Shown here piece by piece: positions 35,864-44,764 of a DNA stretch of 64,000 nucleotides (positions are counted from its first letter, which is position 1; every line of letters begins with the position of its first letter). The position numbers and the translations under genes were made by a program. This DNA is from Bacillota bacterium (lineage in GTDB: Bacteria > Bacillota > UBA4882 > UBA8346): the NCBI GenBank assembly GCA_023415835.1, contig JAEZJK010000083.1:30106-94105 (forward strand), written 5' to 3'. Under the pieces are notes generated by a model. The model worked only from the letters and a program-made list of their open reading frames with translations. It did not search any database and was not told the origin of the DNA.

Positions 35864-36963
35864 TTTTCAACTCCTTTAGCACGAGTATAAAACGGAAGTT
35901 TGACAGTTTTGGCTTGAAGCTTTTTACCTCTGATATCGATAGTAACATTGAGATCTGGCTGGACATAAGTAGTTTCAATCAGGGCCATTGCTAAATTTTG
36001 TTGTAAGGTCGGGCAATAACTACCGGAAGTAACTGTACCGATCTGCCGATCGTCTTTGAAGACTTGGCAACCGGAACGCGGAATCCCGCGCTCGATCATT
36101 TTGAGTCCGGTCAGGCGCCGTTGGGTGCCATTTTTGATTTGTTTTTGCAGTTGTTCCTTTCCGATAAAAGCAGTTTTTTCAAGTTTGATGAAACGGTTTA
36201 AACCCGCTTCCACCGGGGAGATCGTTTCGGAAAGCTCATTACCGTATAAGGGAAGGCTGGCCTCAAATCGTAGGGTGTCCCTGGCTCCAAGCCCGGCAGG
36301 TGTTATTCCGTAAGAAGCGCCGATTTCCATCAAGGTTTCCCAAAGATGGACGGCTTGATCGGAACGGAGATAAATTTCAAAACCGTCCTCTCCGGTATAA
36401 CCGGTACGGGAGAGTAATACCTTGTGACTGGCTAAGTTTAACCCATCAATAAATTGGTAATAACCGGCCTTTGCGAGGGGATAGTCGGTTAAACCGCTTA
36501 AAACGGAAAGGGCATTGGGGCCTTGTAGCGCTAATTGGGCTGTTTCGGCTGATAAGTCGGTGATATTCACTTTATATCGATGGGAAGACTTGTAGAGGAA
36601 ATTGAGATCTTTAATAATATTAGAAGCATTTACTACTAATAAATATTTGTCCGGTTCGATGGAATAAACCAATAAATCATCAACAGTACCGCCGGATTCC
36701 AAGCAAAGGGGGGAGTAACGGATAAAACCTGGTTGCAATCGGGAAATTTGGTTGGTAAGGGCATAGTCAAGGAAAGGGAGCGCTTCCGGACCTTGGACTA
36801 ATATCTCGCCCATATGGGAAACGTCAAACAAACCCACCTTATTCCGGACAGCTTGGTGTTCCTGAATGATACTAGAGAATTGGACCGGTAAAGCCCAGCC
36901 ATGAAAGTCAACGATTTGGGCATTATACTTTTGATAGAGTGAAGATAAAGGGGTCGAATTCAT
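35860..36963 (-). CDS. gcvT: Aminomethyltransferase (glycine cleavage T-protein)
   Basis: 367 residues from ATG 36963, chosen for AAAGGAG 8 nt upstream and because MNSTPLSSLYQKYNAQIVDF is the normal start; the frame is open 18 codons further but into the riboswitch terminator. Motifs: GLFDVSHMGEI, LLSRTGYTGEDGFEIY and ARDTLRFEASLPLYGNEL. It transfers the C1 unit to tetrahydrofolate. No gcvH follows or precedes it here, unlike the usual gcvT-gcvH-gcvPA-gcvPB order. Confidence 0.95.
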   Translation of the reverse strand: MNSTPLSSLYQKYNAQIVDFHGWALPVQFSSIIQEHQAVRNKVGLFDVSHMGEILVQGPEALPFLDYALTNQISRLQPGFIRYSPLCLESGGTVDDLLVYSIEPDKYLLVVNASNIIKDLNFLYKSSHRYKVNITDLSAETAQLALQGPNALSVLSGLTDYPLAKAGYYQFIDGLNLASHKVLLSRTGYTGEDGFEIYLRSDQAVHLWETLMEIGASYGITPAGLGARDTLRFEASLPLYGNELSETISPVEAGLNRFIKLEKTAFIGKEQLQKQIKNGTQRRLTGLKMIERGIPRSGCQVFKDDRQIGTVTSGSYCPTLQQNLAMALIETTYVQPDLNVTIDIRGKKLQAKTVKLPFYTRAKGVEK

Positions 36964-36979
36964 TTTTAGGCTCCTTTCT

Positions 36980-37024
36980 AAAAAAATAAGACAGAGGGAA
37001 AAGGATTGCCTTTTCACCCTGTCT
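36980..37024 (-). terminator. Riboswitch expression-platform terminator upstream of gcvT
   Basis: Minus-strand stem AGACAGGGTGAAAAGG paired with CCTTTTCCCTCTGTCT, followed by TATTTTTTT, ending 17 nt before the gcvT ATG. Its 5' arm follows the glycine aptamer, as in transcriptional ON switches. Confidence 0.88.
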
Positions 37025-37121
37025 AGTAACCGGAGAGAATCTTTCCCTACAAATCATTTCACAGCTTAACGCCTTAAAAAACCGATTTGACCGTAGGTTA
37101 TCAAGTTGTTGCCTGTTTCAG

Positions 37122-37230
37122 ACTTTCCAGAGTTTGTCAAGTTACGGTTATTGTACCTGAGAGGTTCACTATTTTCCGGCAGAAAAAAGCTTGCTCCTTC
37201 GGTGGCTTGGTTATAGCGCTCTTCCGTAAC
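37122..37230 (-). promoter_or_regulatory. Glycine riboswitch (single aptamer)
   Basis: On the minus strand P1 is GTTACGG (37230-37224) with CCGTAAC (37147-37141). Between them are GGAAGAGCGC, CCACCGAAGGAGCAAGC and CCTCTCAGGTACAATAACC, the conserved aptamer core. ACTCTGGAAAG follows at about 37125. No second aptamer is visible before the gcvT terminator. Glycine binding should prevent termination and turn the gcv operon on. Confidence 0.9.
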
Positions 37231-37390
37231 TTTCATCCAATATGTATGACTATAATTGGATTAATTCGGTAAAAAATTTGATATTCCTCTTATAGTTTGA
37301 CGAGGAATGATTAAACCTTTAGGCAACGACATTAATCGTAACGTAGATCCAGGAAAAAATAAGCCCATTAATTTCAGATATAATTAAAAA

Positions 37391-37792
37391 TCAATGACTA
37401 ATGTTATTCCTTTTAGATAAAGCTAAAAACCGCGATCCCCAAAAAGCCAATAAACCTATTAAAATAGGAAATAAGACCACCAGAGAGTAGTCACTTAAGT
37501 TATTTAAGGAAGAAATGAAAAAATAAAAACCGATAATGGGAGAATATCCAAGCAAGGAGACGGCAACTGGAAATAACCAATCGAAACATTTATGGTTGGA
37601 AGGGGTCGATTGGATCGATAATAGGATTGTTAAAATTGGGCTAAAGATTAATAATGGGTAAAACAACCAGGGAAAGAATTCAATAATAAAAGTAATTTTT
37701 AAACCCATTAAAAAAAAATTTAAGGGTAGGATTAAGAGCAATAAATGATAGAAAAAAATCAAGAATGAGCGGAATACTATTTTCATAATCAT
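37391..37792 (-). CDS. Hypothetical membrane protein
   Basis: 133 residues, four hydrophobic segments (about 8-28, 32-62, 72-95, 102-125) with almost no charged residues until the C-terminal KRNNISH. GGGGCG lies 4 nt before the ATG. I do not recognise a family. It is isolated between the gcv leader and the SleB gene. Confidence 0.5.
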   Translation of the reverse strand: MIMKIVFRSFLIFFYHLLLLILPLNFFLMGLKITFIIEFFPWLFYPLLIFSPILTILLSIQSTPSNHKCFDWLFPVAVSLLGYSPIIGFYFFISSLNNLSDYSLVVLFPILIGLLAFWGSRFLALSKRNNISH

Positions 37793-37996
37793 GCTACGCC
37801 CCCTAATCTATGACCAGTCACTATATTTTATATTCTTAATCTTCTAGTATGATTCCAGGATATCATTAATTTAACAGGTATGTTTTATTAAGGTTAAAGC
37901 TTGGGTTAGTTGGAAATTTCTTTATTTAAAAGAGTGGATATTTATGAAAAAACATTTAATACTATAAGTATCAACCTCTTATTAAGGAGCGAAAAT

Positions 37997-38605
37997 TTGG
38001 AAATGAATAAGATTATACTCGGGTTAGTAAGTGCTCTTTGGGGATTAATAGCTTTTGCCCAGATAACGTTGGCAGATTGGACCTATACGGTGCGGAGGGG
38101 TGATTCGTTATTTTCAATAGCCAGCCGTACCGGGGTTGATGTATCGGAGCTTAGGAGTAGGAACGGTTTATGGGGTAATACGCTTCGGATAAACCAAAAA
38201 ATAACAATACCAACAACTACTAGCAAAGCAGCCAATGTGAAACCAAGCCGGAGTTCAGGGGATACTACTTTATTAGCCCAATTAATCCATGCTGAATCCG
38301 GAGCCGAGCCGTATATTGGTAAGGTGGCTGTTGGCGGAGTGGTATTAAACCGTGTTCAAAACTCGAAATTCCCAAATACAATAGCGGGTGTAGTTTACCA
38401 ACCACTTGCATTCGAGTCAGTTAGCAACGGAATAATTAACCGTCCAGCGAGTAAAGATTCTCAAAAAGCCGCCCGGGACGCTTTGAACGGCTGGGATCCG
38501 TCCGGGGGAGCGCTCTACTTTTTTAATCCAAGTAAAACCAGCAATCGATGGATTTGGGCCCGGAAGATCATTAACCGGCTTGGCAAACATGTATTCGCTA
38601 TTTAA
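37997..38605 (+). CDS. LysM-SleB cell wall (spore cortex) hydrolase
   Basis: About 202 residues from TTG 37997 (AAGGAG 7 nt upstream; ATG 38003 also possible). Signal peptide (MNKIILGLVSALWGLIAFAQ), LysM motif (TYTVRRGDSLFSIASRTGV, about 30-75) and a C-terminal Hydrolase_2/SleB domain: LAQLIHAESGAEPYIGKVAV, VVLNRVQN, GALYFFNP. SleB-type enzymes degrade spore cortex or vegetative peptidoglycan. Such proteins point to a spore-forming lineage. Confidence 0.88.
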   Translation: MEMNKIILGLVSALWGLIAFAQITLADWTYTVRRGDSLFSIASRTGVDVSELRSRNGLWGNTLRINQKITIPTTTSKAANVKPSRSSGDTTLLAQLIHAESGAEPYIGKVAVGGVVLNRVQNSKFPNTIAGVVYQPLAFESVSNGIINRPASKDSQKAARDALNGWDPSGGALYFFNPSKTSNRWIWARKIINRLGKHVFAI

Positions 38606-38641
38606 CTGACAATTGTTCATTGATAATAGGGGGGTTACCGA

Positions 38642-38998
38642 ATGAACTTGATTATCTGGGGGATAAGATTTCTAATTCCTTTTGTGGTTCTATTTACAAT
38701 TGGATATTTTGTGCCTGGATTTAGCGCGTTGACCATAACTTGGTTGATTATCCTCTCAGGTTTGGCAGTATTGGGCGATAGATTAGCGCGTTCTATTATT
38801 GGACACGATATTAGCCGTTGGGGTAGGGGCATAATTACATTCTTAGTTAATGTAGTAGTAATTTTTTTGGCCACTTATGGAATTAAAGGCGGACATGTCC
38901 CGCTGGGAGCGTCTTTGTTGGCAGCTCTAATCATAGCGGTTTTAAGTAATTTGATTAATTTTGGTAAAATGCCGAACGGTATTTTTCAGGAGAGATAA
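38642..38998 (+). CDS. Small integral membrane protein (DUF2512-like neighbour)
   Basis: 118 residues with four hydrophobic helices (about 5-25, 28-45, 65-85, 88-108). It is paired with the next gene at 2 bp and has similar size and helix layout, so the two may be paralogues or partners. GGGGGG upstream of the ATG. Function unknown. Confidence 0.6.
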   Translation: MNLIIWGIRFLIPFVVLFTIGYFVPGFSALTITWLIILSGLAVLGDRLARSIIGHDISRWGRGIITFLVNVVVIFLATYGIKGGHVPLGASLLAALIIAVLSNLINFGKMPNGIFQER

Positions 38999-39000
38999 TC

Positions 39001-39351
39001 ATGAAAAACTTGACAAATTTAATTTTGAAAACTGCTATGACTTGGTTGTTATTAGTATTGCTAATCCCGGTTTTCGGAAGGGGTACTTGGAGCCAGGCCT
39101 TAATAACCGGTTTACTGTTAGTGTTATTAAGTTATGTGGTGGGTGATTTATGGCTCCTGCCTAAGTTTGGCAACATGGCGGCCATTATCGCTGACTTTGG
39201 GATTTTTGTAATAGGTATTTGGGCGATGGTCAAAGCTTTACCCCAATTTATTATAACTACCAGTGGTTATTGGATTATTGCCTTAGCGTTGACTGCGGGC
39301 GAATGGTTTTTCCATCAGTATTTAATAGCGACTAAAGCCACTCAAAAATAG
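39001..39351 (+). CDS. DUF2512 (YndM-like) membrane protein
   Basis: 116 residues, four helices, with SYVVGDLWLLPKFGN in the middle and GEWFFHQYL near the end, the DUF2512 pattern. AGGAGAG 7 nt before the ATG lies inside the end of the previous gene. DUF2512 proteins are found mostly in sporulating Bacillota; their role is unknown. Confidence 0.7.
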   Translation: MKNLTNLILKTAMTWLLLVLLIPVFGRGTWSQALITGLLLVLLSYVVGDLWLLPKFGNMAAIIADFGIFVIGIWAMVKALPQFIITTSGYWIIALALTAGEWFFHQYLIATKATQK

Positions 39352-39468
39352 ATAAATAGAAATAAATTCTGAAGGGCAAATTAGAATATTTCCAATTAAT
39401 GGGCTAAAAACATGTCGCAATAAACCTTACGCGACCAAGAAACTTATTACGGTAGAATAAATAAAAGA

Positions 39469-39487
39469 TCCGCCCCATAGGGGCGGT
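39469..39487. other. GC-rich perfect hairpin in the ilvD leader region
   Basis: CCGCCCC (39470-39476) pairs with GGGGCGG (39480-39486) around a 3-nt loop. No T tract follows, only AAGAAAGAAAGGA, so it is not a standard terminator. The 39352-39907 gap otherwise holds the terminator at 39660 and a weaker hairpin at 39821. Confidence 0.5.
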
Positions 39488-39659
39488 AAGAAAGAAAGGA
39501 GGATGGGATTATTGGGGGTCTGAGCTAAGCTTCTTATTATTAATAGTTTCGGTTCGCCAATAATCGAACTTTAGTATTATTTACGGATAAGTTCGGTAAA
39601 CTTCGATAAAATAAAGGGATATCAAAGAATTTAAATCCATTTATTACTAGGGCCTAATA

Positions 39660-39690
39660 GGACTGTTTTAAAAAACAGTCTTTTGTTTTT
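39660..39690 (+). terminator. Intrinsic terminator upstream of ilvD
   Basis: GACTGTTTT/AAAACAGTC stem with T tract TTTTGTTTTT. It lies 240 bp before ilvD, so it could be an attenuator or the end of an unrecognised short transcript. Confidence 0.75.
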
Positions 39691-39820
39691 GGAATAATTA
39701 AGGTTATTATGACTTCTAAAATGTCAGACATTTTATAATAATGTAGCAGGAAGAAAGAATAAAAAGGCGAATTTAAAGTAAAAGGCCTAAACTTCAATTG
39801 TTCAAGGGCTAATAAAGTAT

Positions 39821-39855
39821 AAAGCCTTATAACCACAAGGCTTCAAATTTTTGGT
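39821..39855 (+). terminator. Second hairpin with T tract before ilvD
   Basis: AAGCCTT/AAGGCTT stem with an 8-nt loop followed by CAAATTTTT. A weaker terminator candidate, 53 bp before the ilvD ATG. Confidence 0.4.
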
Positions 39856-39907
39856 TTGTCTTTCAACTTTCAAACTATTAAATTTTAATAACGGAGGTGT
39901 TCGTAAA

Positions 39908-41566
39908 ATGAAGAGCGATCTTGTTTTAAAAGGGGTAGAGCGCGCCCCGCACCGTTCACTTTTTAAAGCAATGGGATACACAGATGAAGAACTTTCAAGG
40001 CCTTTAATAGCGATTGCTAATTCCGCTAATGAGATTGTCCCGGGCCATATTCACCTGAATACGATAGTAGAGGCGGTAAAGGCTGGAATTCGGATGGCAG
40101 GTGGAACTCCGATTGAGTTTGGGGTGATCGGGGTCTGCGACGGGATAGCCATGGGGCATGAAGGTATGAAGTATTCGTTGGCGAGCCGGGAATTGATAGC
40201 GGACTCCATTGAAAGTATGGTTTTGGCTCATGCTTTTGACGGAGTGGTTTTCGTTCCCAACTGCGATAAAATAATTCCGGGAATGCTGATGGCTGCCGGA
40301 CGTTTGAATTTACCCTGTATTGTGGTGAGCGGCGGCCCGATGTTAGCGGGAAATCTCAATGGCAACCGGGTCGATTTAAACTCGATGTTTGAAGGAGTAG
40401 GGGCGGTTTCGGCAGGTAAAATGAGTGAGGCGGAGCTAAAGGAGTTAGAAGAAGTATCCTGCCCCGGTTGCGGTTCTTGTTCAGGCATGTTCACCGCTAA
40501 TACTATGAATTGTATGACTGAGGTTTTGGGGATGGGGTTGCCGGGGAACGGGACGATTCCGGCAATCGACGCCAGAAGGATCCGTCTTGCTAAAGCTACT
40601 GGGATGAAAATTCTCGAGTTGGTTAAGTCGGATCTTAGGCCGCAAGGTATTATGACTGAAAATGCTTTTGCCAATGCTTTTACTGTGGATATGGCCATTG
40701 GAGGGTCAACCAATACAGTGCTGCATCTACCGGCCATCGCCCATGAACTGGGAATTGAACTTGATTTGAACTGGATTAACGAGATTGGTGAGAAGACACC
40801 CCATCTAGCCTACTTGCGACCGGGAGGAATACATTATATTCAAGATTTGGATGAAGCCGGGGGAATCCCCGCAGTAATGACGGTATTAAACGGAAAGGGT
40901 TTAATCCATACCGGGCAGCGAACAGTTACCGGTAAGACTGTTGGTGAAAATATTGCCGGAGTAAAGGTTAAACGTCCGGAGGTGATACATCCGCTAGAGG
41001 CCGCTTATCACGAACAAGGAGGATTGGCAATTCTTTGGGGTAACCTGGCTCCGGCGGGATGTGTAGTGAAGCAATCGGCGGTAGCCCCAGAGATGATGCG
41101 GCATGAAGGCCCGGCTAGGGTTTTTGATAGTGAAGACCTAGCGATCAAAGCTATTTTAGGAGGTAAAATTGTTTCCGGGGATATTGTGGTGATTAGATAT
41201 GAGGGTCCGAAAGGCGGACCGGGAATGCGGGAGATGCTCAGCCCGACATCAGCCATTGCCGGTATGGGTTTGGACAAGGAAGTAGCGTTATTGACGGACG
41301 GCCGTTTTTCAGGAGCTTCACGGGGGGCTTCAATCGGGCATATTTCACCGGAAGCGATGGAGGGCGGTCCGATTGCCTTAATTCAAGAAGGTGACCGGAT
41401 CAAGATCGATATTCCGGGAAAGCGCGTGGATCTGTTAGTCGGCGAAGAGGAATTGAGCCAGCGTAAAGTTGCTTGGCGCCAGCCTGAACCCAAGATCAAA
41501 ACCGGTTATTTAAGCCGGTATAGCAAACTGGTAACCTCGGCTAATACGGGAGCAGTGCTGAAATAA
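39908..41566 (+). CDS. ilvD: Dihydroxy-acid dehydratase
   Basis: 552 residues from ATG 39908 (GGAGGTG upstream; 19 more codons are open but not family-like). Fe-S cluster cysteines are in VPNCDKI, EEVSCPGCGSCSGMFTANT; GVCDGIAMGHEGMKYSLASRELIADS is diagnostic. C-terminal GRFSGASRGASIGHISPEA. It makes 2-keto acids in valine/isoleucine synthesis. It lies 575 bp before ilvB. Confidence 0.97.
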   Translation: MKSDLVLKGVERAPHRSLFKAMGYTDEELSRPLIAIANSANEIVPGHIHLNTIVEAVKAGIRMAGGTPIEFGVIGVCDGIAMGHEGMKYSLASRELIADSIESMVLAHAFDGVVFVPNCDKIIPGMLMAAGRLNLPCIVVSGGPMLAGNLNGNRVDLNSMFEGVGAVSAGKMSEAELKELEEVSCPGCGSCSGMFTANTMNCMTEVLGMGLPGNGTIPAIDARRIRLAKATGMKILELVKSDLRPQGIMTENAFANAFTVDMAIGGSTNTVLHLPAIAHELGIELDLNWINEIGEKTPHLAYLRPGGIHYIQDLDEAGGIPAVMTVLNGKGLIHTGQRTVTGKTVGENIAGVKVKRPEVIHPLEAAYHEQGGLAILWGNLAPAGCVVKQSAVAPEMMRHEGPARVFDSEDLAIKAILGGKIVSGDIVVIRYEGPKGGPGMREMLSPTSAIAGMGLDKEVALLTDGRFSGASRGASIGHISPEAMEGGPIALIQEGDRIKIDIPGKRVDLLVGEEELSQRKVAWRQPEPKIKTGYLSRYSKLVTSANTGAVLK

Positions 41567-41659
41567 AAGTTTGAAGGAGTTATTTCATTTTTTATCTTCA
41601 TCATTGGGTTGGGTAACTACCATCCTTCACAGCTTAGATTGTTTAAGTGTGTCACTGAT

Positions 41660-41756
41660 AATTATCAATTTAATATCCTGTGTTAATCCGCGTTAATCCA
41701 GTCTAAAATAAAGTTCTATTTGACAGGATATACACGGATTTACAGGATTTTTTTAT
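41660..41756. repeat. Degenerate inverted repeat of the ATCCTGTGTTAATCC type
   Basis: AATATCCTGTGTTAATCCGC (about 41672-41691) has a matching inverted arm ACAGGATATACACGGATTTA (about 41721-41740) followed by CAGGATTTTTTT. The words resemble the CACTGAT/ATCAGTG repeats around the GxxExxY gene at 46.2 kb. Confidence 0.5.
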
Positions 41757-41775
41757 ATCTTACGCTATTGTCCTA

Positions 41776-41876
41776 TTACCATGTTGCTTTCAATTATAGT
41801 GCAACTTTAGTGTGGAACGCAGCAATGCTGCGGAGAGAATACAATCTATAATTGCACTTTGAATGCAACTTGGTAT
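41776..41876. repeat. MITE-like hairpin element, copy 1
   Basis: About 101 bp, roughly 90% identical by eye to 49669-49769. Imperfect terminal inverted repeats TTACCATGTTGC / GCAACTTGGTAT continue for about 30 bp, with an internal hairpin CGCAGC-AAT-GCTGCG. There is no ORF. Both ends lie next to TA dinucleotides, so a TA target duplication is possible but unproven. Confidence 0.75.
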
Positions 41877-42074
41877 AAATCCTTTTGTTCAGAAATGACA
41901 AGTAGTCTTTTAAATTTGATCAAGAAGAATTGGTTACAAGATTATACTGGATAAAAGCCTTATATTAAAGGTTATTGGAAATTTAAAAATTACATTACCT
42001 ATAAAATGGGGCAATTTTGGCGACACCTATTGATAAACCTAGTATTGATGAGGTTTAAAATTATTAAAAATGAT

Positions 42075-42103
42075 TGACAAATAATATGCCATACATTATG
42101 ATT
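42075..42103 (+). promoter_or_regulatory. Sigma-A promoter of ilvBN
   Basis: TTGACA (42075-42080), 17-bp spacer, TATGAT (42098-42103), 38 bp before the ilvB ATG. The short leader leaves no room for a T-box. Confidence 0.85.
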
Positions 42104-42141
42104 TAATTTAATACCAAAATACGTAAAAAAGGGGGATGCCT

Positions 42142-43809
42142 ATGAATCTTTCCGGAGCGCAAATTCTCTTGGAATGCCTGGAACGGCAAGGAGTGGAGGT
42201 TATCTTCGGATATCCGGGCGGGCAAGTGATTCCTATTTATGACGCATTATATGACGCTAAAATCCGGAATATTTTAGTCCGTCATGAACAAGGGGCGGCG
42301 CATGCAGCTGACGGCTATGCCCGAAGCACAGGAAAGACCGGGGTCTGCCTGGCCACTTCCGGCCCGGGAGCAACCAATCTGGTTACCGGAATTGCCACTG
42401 CTTATATGGATTCAATTCCAATAGTGGCCATCACCGGACAGGTACCAACCTCCTTGCTGGGTTGCGACTCTTTTCAAGAAGCTGATATTACCGGGATTAC
42501 CATACCGATTACCAAACATAATTATCTGGTGCGGGATATAAAGGAACTGCCGCGGGTAATTAAGGAAGCTTTTCATATTGCAAGCACCGGAAGGCCCGGC
42601 CCGGTTTTGATTGATTTAGCAAAGGATATTACAGTACAAACGGACAAATTCGATTACCCGGAAAAGATTGATCTACCGGGATATAAACCCAATTACGTCG
42701 GAAACGCCCGCCAGGTTAAAGAAGCTATTGACGCGATTCAAACAGCTGAACGGCCGCTACTTTATGTTGGCGGTGGAGTAGTCGCTTCTGGAGCCCATGC
42801 TGAAATGATTAAATTTGCGAAAATGCTTGAAGCCCCGGTTACACCGACTTTAATGGGGATTAGCGCAGTCCCGGGAGATCACCCGCTTAATCTCGGGATG
42901 TTAGGGATGCACGGTACAGCAGCGGCCAACTTTGCTGTGTATGAGTGCGACTTATTGATTGCAATCGGCGCCCGTTTTGATGACCGGGTAACCGGCCAGG
43001 TTAACGCTTTTGCCCCGAAAGCTAAAGTGGTCCATATTGATATCGATCCGGCGGAAATCGGAAAAAATGTTAGGGTGGATATCCCGATTGTCGGCGATGT
43101 CCGGATGGTATTGGAAAACATCTTAGAAAAAATGGTTCCGAAAAAGCATCCAGAATGGATGAAGCAGATCGCCGCCTGGCAAAGGGAGTATCCATTAAAG
43201 TATGATTCCGGTAAATTAAACCCACAGGTGGTAATCAAGGAGATTAGCGCTATCACCAAAGGCGAGGCCATCATCTGTACCGAAGTCGGACAGCATCAGA
43301 TGTGGACCGCACAATTCTATCAATTTACGCAGCCGCGTTCATTGGTAACTTCAGGGGGGCTCGGTACGATGGGATTTGGGTTTCCGGCAGCCATCGGGGC
43401 TCAGGTCGGCAATCCGGACCGCTTAGTAATCGACATTGCCGGCGACGGTAGTTTCCAAATGAATATTCAGGAGTTAGGGACGGCCGTAGCCAACCAAATA
43501 CCGGTGAAAGTGGTGATCATTAATAATTTTTACCTGGGAATGGTACGGCAATGGCAGGAGTTTTTCTTTAAGAAACGTTATTCGGGGACCGTCCTCGACC
43601 AAAACCCGGATTTTGTAAAGATCGCCGAAGCATATGGAGCTAAGGGCTTTAAAATTACTGAGGTCAGCCAGCTCAGGAGCACTTTGGAAGAAGCGTTTGC
43701 AACCCCCGGACCGGTAGTGGTCGATTGCCATGTGGTACGTGAGGAGAACGTTTTGCCGATGGTTCCGGCAGGCGGCGCGATTCACCAGATGATAGGGGTG
43801 AATAATTAA
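42142..43809 (+). CDS. ilvB: Acetolactate synthase, large (catalytic) subunit
   Basis: 555 residues from ATG 42142 (GGGGG 6 nt upstream; ATG 42136 has no spacer). TPP enzyme: catalytic Glu in LVRHEQGAAHAADGYAR, FAD/middle domain, and the TPP motif GDGSFQMNIQELGTAVANQIP with NNFYLGMVRQWQE. It condenses pyruvate to acetolactate (or acetohydroxybutyrate). The start of ilvN overlaps its stop (TAATG). Confidence 0.97.
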   Translation: MNLSGAQILLECLERQGVEVIFGYPGGQVIPIYDALYDAKIRNILVRHEQGAAHAADGYARSTGKTGVCLATSGPGATNLVTGIATAYMDSIPIVAITGQVPTSLLGCDSFQEADITGITIPITKHNYLVRDIKELPRVIKEAFHIASTGRPGPVLIDLAKDITVQTDKFDYPEKIDLPGYKPNYVGNARQVKEAIDAIQTAERPLLYVGGGVVASGAHAEMIKFAKMLEAPVTPTLMGISAVPGDHPLNLGMLGMHGTAAANFAVYECDLLIAIGARFDDRVTGQVNAFAPKAKVVHIDIDPAEIGKNVRVDIPIVGDVRMVLENILEKMVPKKHPEWMKQIAAWQREYPLKYDSGKLNPQVVIKEISAITKGEAIICTEVGQHQMWTAQFYQFTQPRSLVTSGGLGTMGFGFPAAIGAQVGNPDRLVIDIAGDGSFQMNIQELGTAVANQIPVKVVIINNFYLGMVRQWQEFFFKKRYSGTVLDQNPDFVKIAEAYGAKGFKITEVSQLRSTLEEAFATPGPVVVDCHVVREENVLPMVPAGGAIHQMIGVNN

Positions 43810-44312
43810 TGAGGCATATTATCTCAGCTTTAGTGGTCAATCAACCAGGCGTCATGATCCGGGTGGCCGGTTTGTTCAGCCGGAGAGGATATAATATTGA
43901 GAGTATCGCCGTAGGGCGTTCCGAAGATCCTGCTTTATCAAGGATCATCATTGTGGTCGACGCCGAAGACGATCAGGTGGTCGAGCAGATTGAGAAACAA
44001 TTATATAAGTTAATAGACGTGGTTAAGGTTAACGACTTACCGCCCGGAGAAGCGGTGGAACGCGAATTGGCGTTAATCAAAGTCAACGCCGGTTCCCAGA
44101 ACCGTTCAGAGGTGCTCCAGATCGTGGACATCTTTCGGGCTAAGATCGTCGATGTCAGCAGCCGGGCGGTAGTGGTCGAGATTACCGGGGGAATCGAAAA
44201 AGTAGAGGCGTTAATTGCGCTTTTGAAGCCTTTCGGGATCAGGGAGATCGTCCGGACCGGGCAGATTGCGATCTTAAGGACGCCGAAGAAGAGCGCAGAT
44301 GACCGTAGATGA
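43809..44312 (+). CDS. ilvN: Acetolactate synthase, small (regulatory) subunit
   Basis: 167 residues. N-terminal ACT domain (MRHIISALVVNQPGVMIRVAGLFSRRGYNIESIAVG) and a C-terminal ALS_ss domain. It confers valine feedback control on IlvB. One-base overlap with ilvB implies coupled translation. Its last codons merge into a GAT-rich repeat-like stretch (44295-44355). Confidence 0.96.
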   Translation: MRHIISALVVNQPGVMIRVAGLFSRRGYNIESIAVGRSEDPALSRIIIVVDAEDDQVVEQIEKQLYKLIDVVKVNDLPPGEAVERELALIKVNAGSQNRSEVLQIVDIFRAKIVDVSSRAVVVEITGGIEKVEALIALLKPFGIREIVRTGQIAILRTPKKSADDRR

Positions 44313-44385
44313 TCGCGGATAGATCACAGATGACAACTGATGACGCTGATGAACCAGGGTAGGCCGCTGAAGACTCAGATTATAC

Positions 44386-44422
44386 AAACTTTCACCTTTT
44401 CGAAAAAGGTGAAAGTTTTTTA
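44386..44422 (+). terminator. Terminator of ilvBN
   Basis: ACTTTCACCTTTT / AAAAAGGTGAAAGT stem with CG loop, followed by TTTTTTATT. Confidence 0.9.
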
Positions 44423-44764
44423 TTACTGGCAAAGAAGATGGGTTATTCCCCATTTCAGGGATCGGCGGTAAATGGCAAGGGTAAATTTAGAGTGGAGATT
44501 TTCCAGAAGGAATAAGGATTTGGCTCACGAAAATTTTAAATGTTTGTGATGGGGCGCGATAGTTTCCAAAGGCATTTTTGGTACCCTCGGGGCAGTCGCT
44601 ATTTTAAGGGGATTAAAAATTTTCAAAAAAAAAGAGGTTTTTTAAAACAAGCGTGGTAATATTAATTATACATCTTGGGCAGATATCCAAAATTGTACAT
44701 ACAAAACGAATAATTAGTTTACCTTGCAGGTGAGGAAATTTATGGTTTAATTTAGAAATACTTC

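Noticed and set aside
33060..37017. gcvH hidden in the gcv operon
   Set aside because: gcvT, gcvPA and gcvPB overlap each other by 4 bp, so there is no room; no lipoyl-domain ORF was seen in the flanks.
37030..37120. Second glycine aptamer
   Set aside because: The segment between the aptamer and the terminator lacks the CCGAAGG and CTCTCAGG core words.
41567..42141. T-box leader for ilvBN
   Set aside because: The clear promoter at 42075-42103 leaves only a short leader and no T-box motif was seen.
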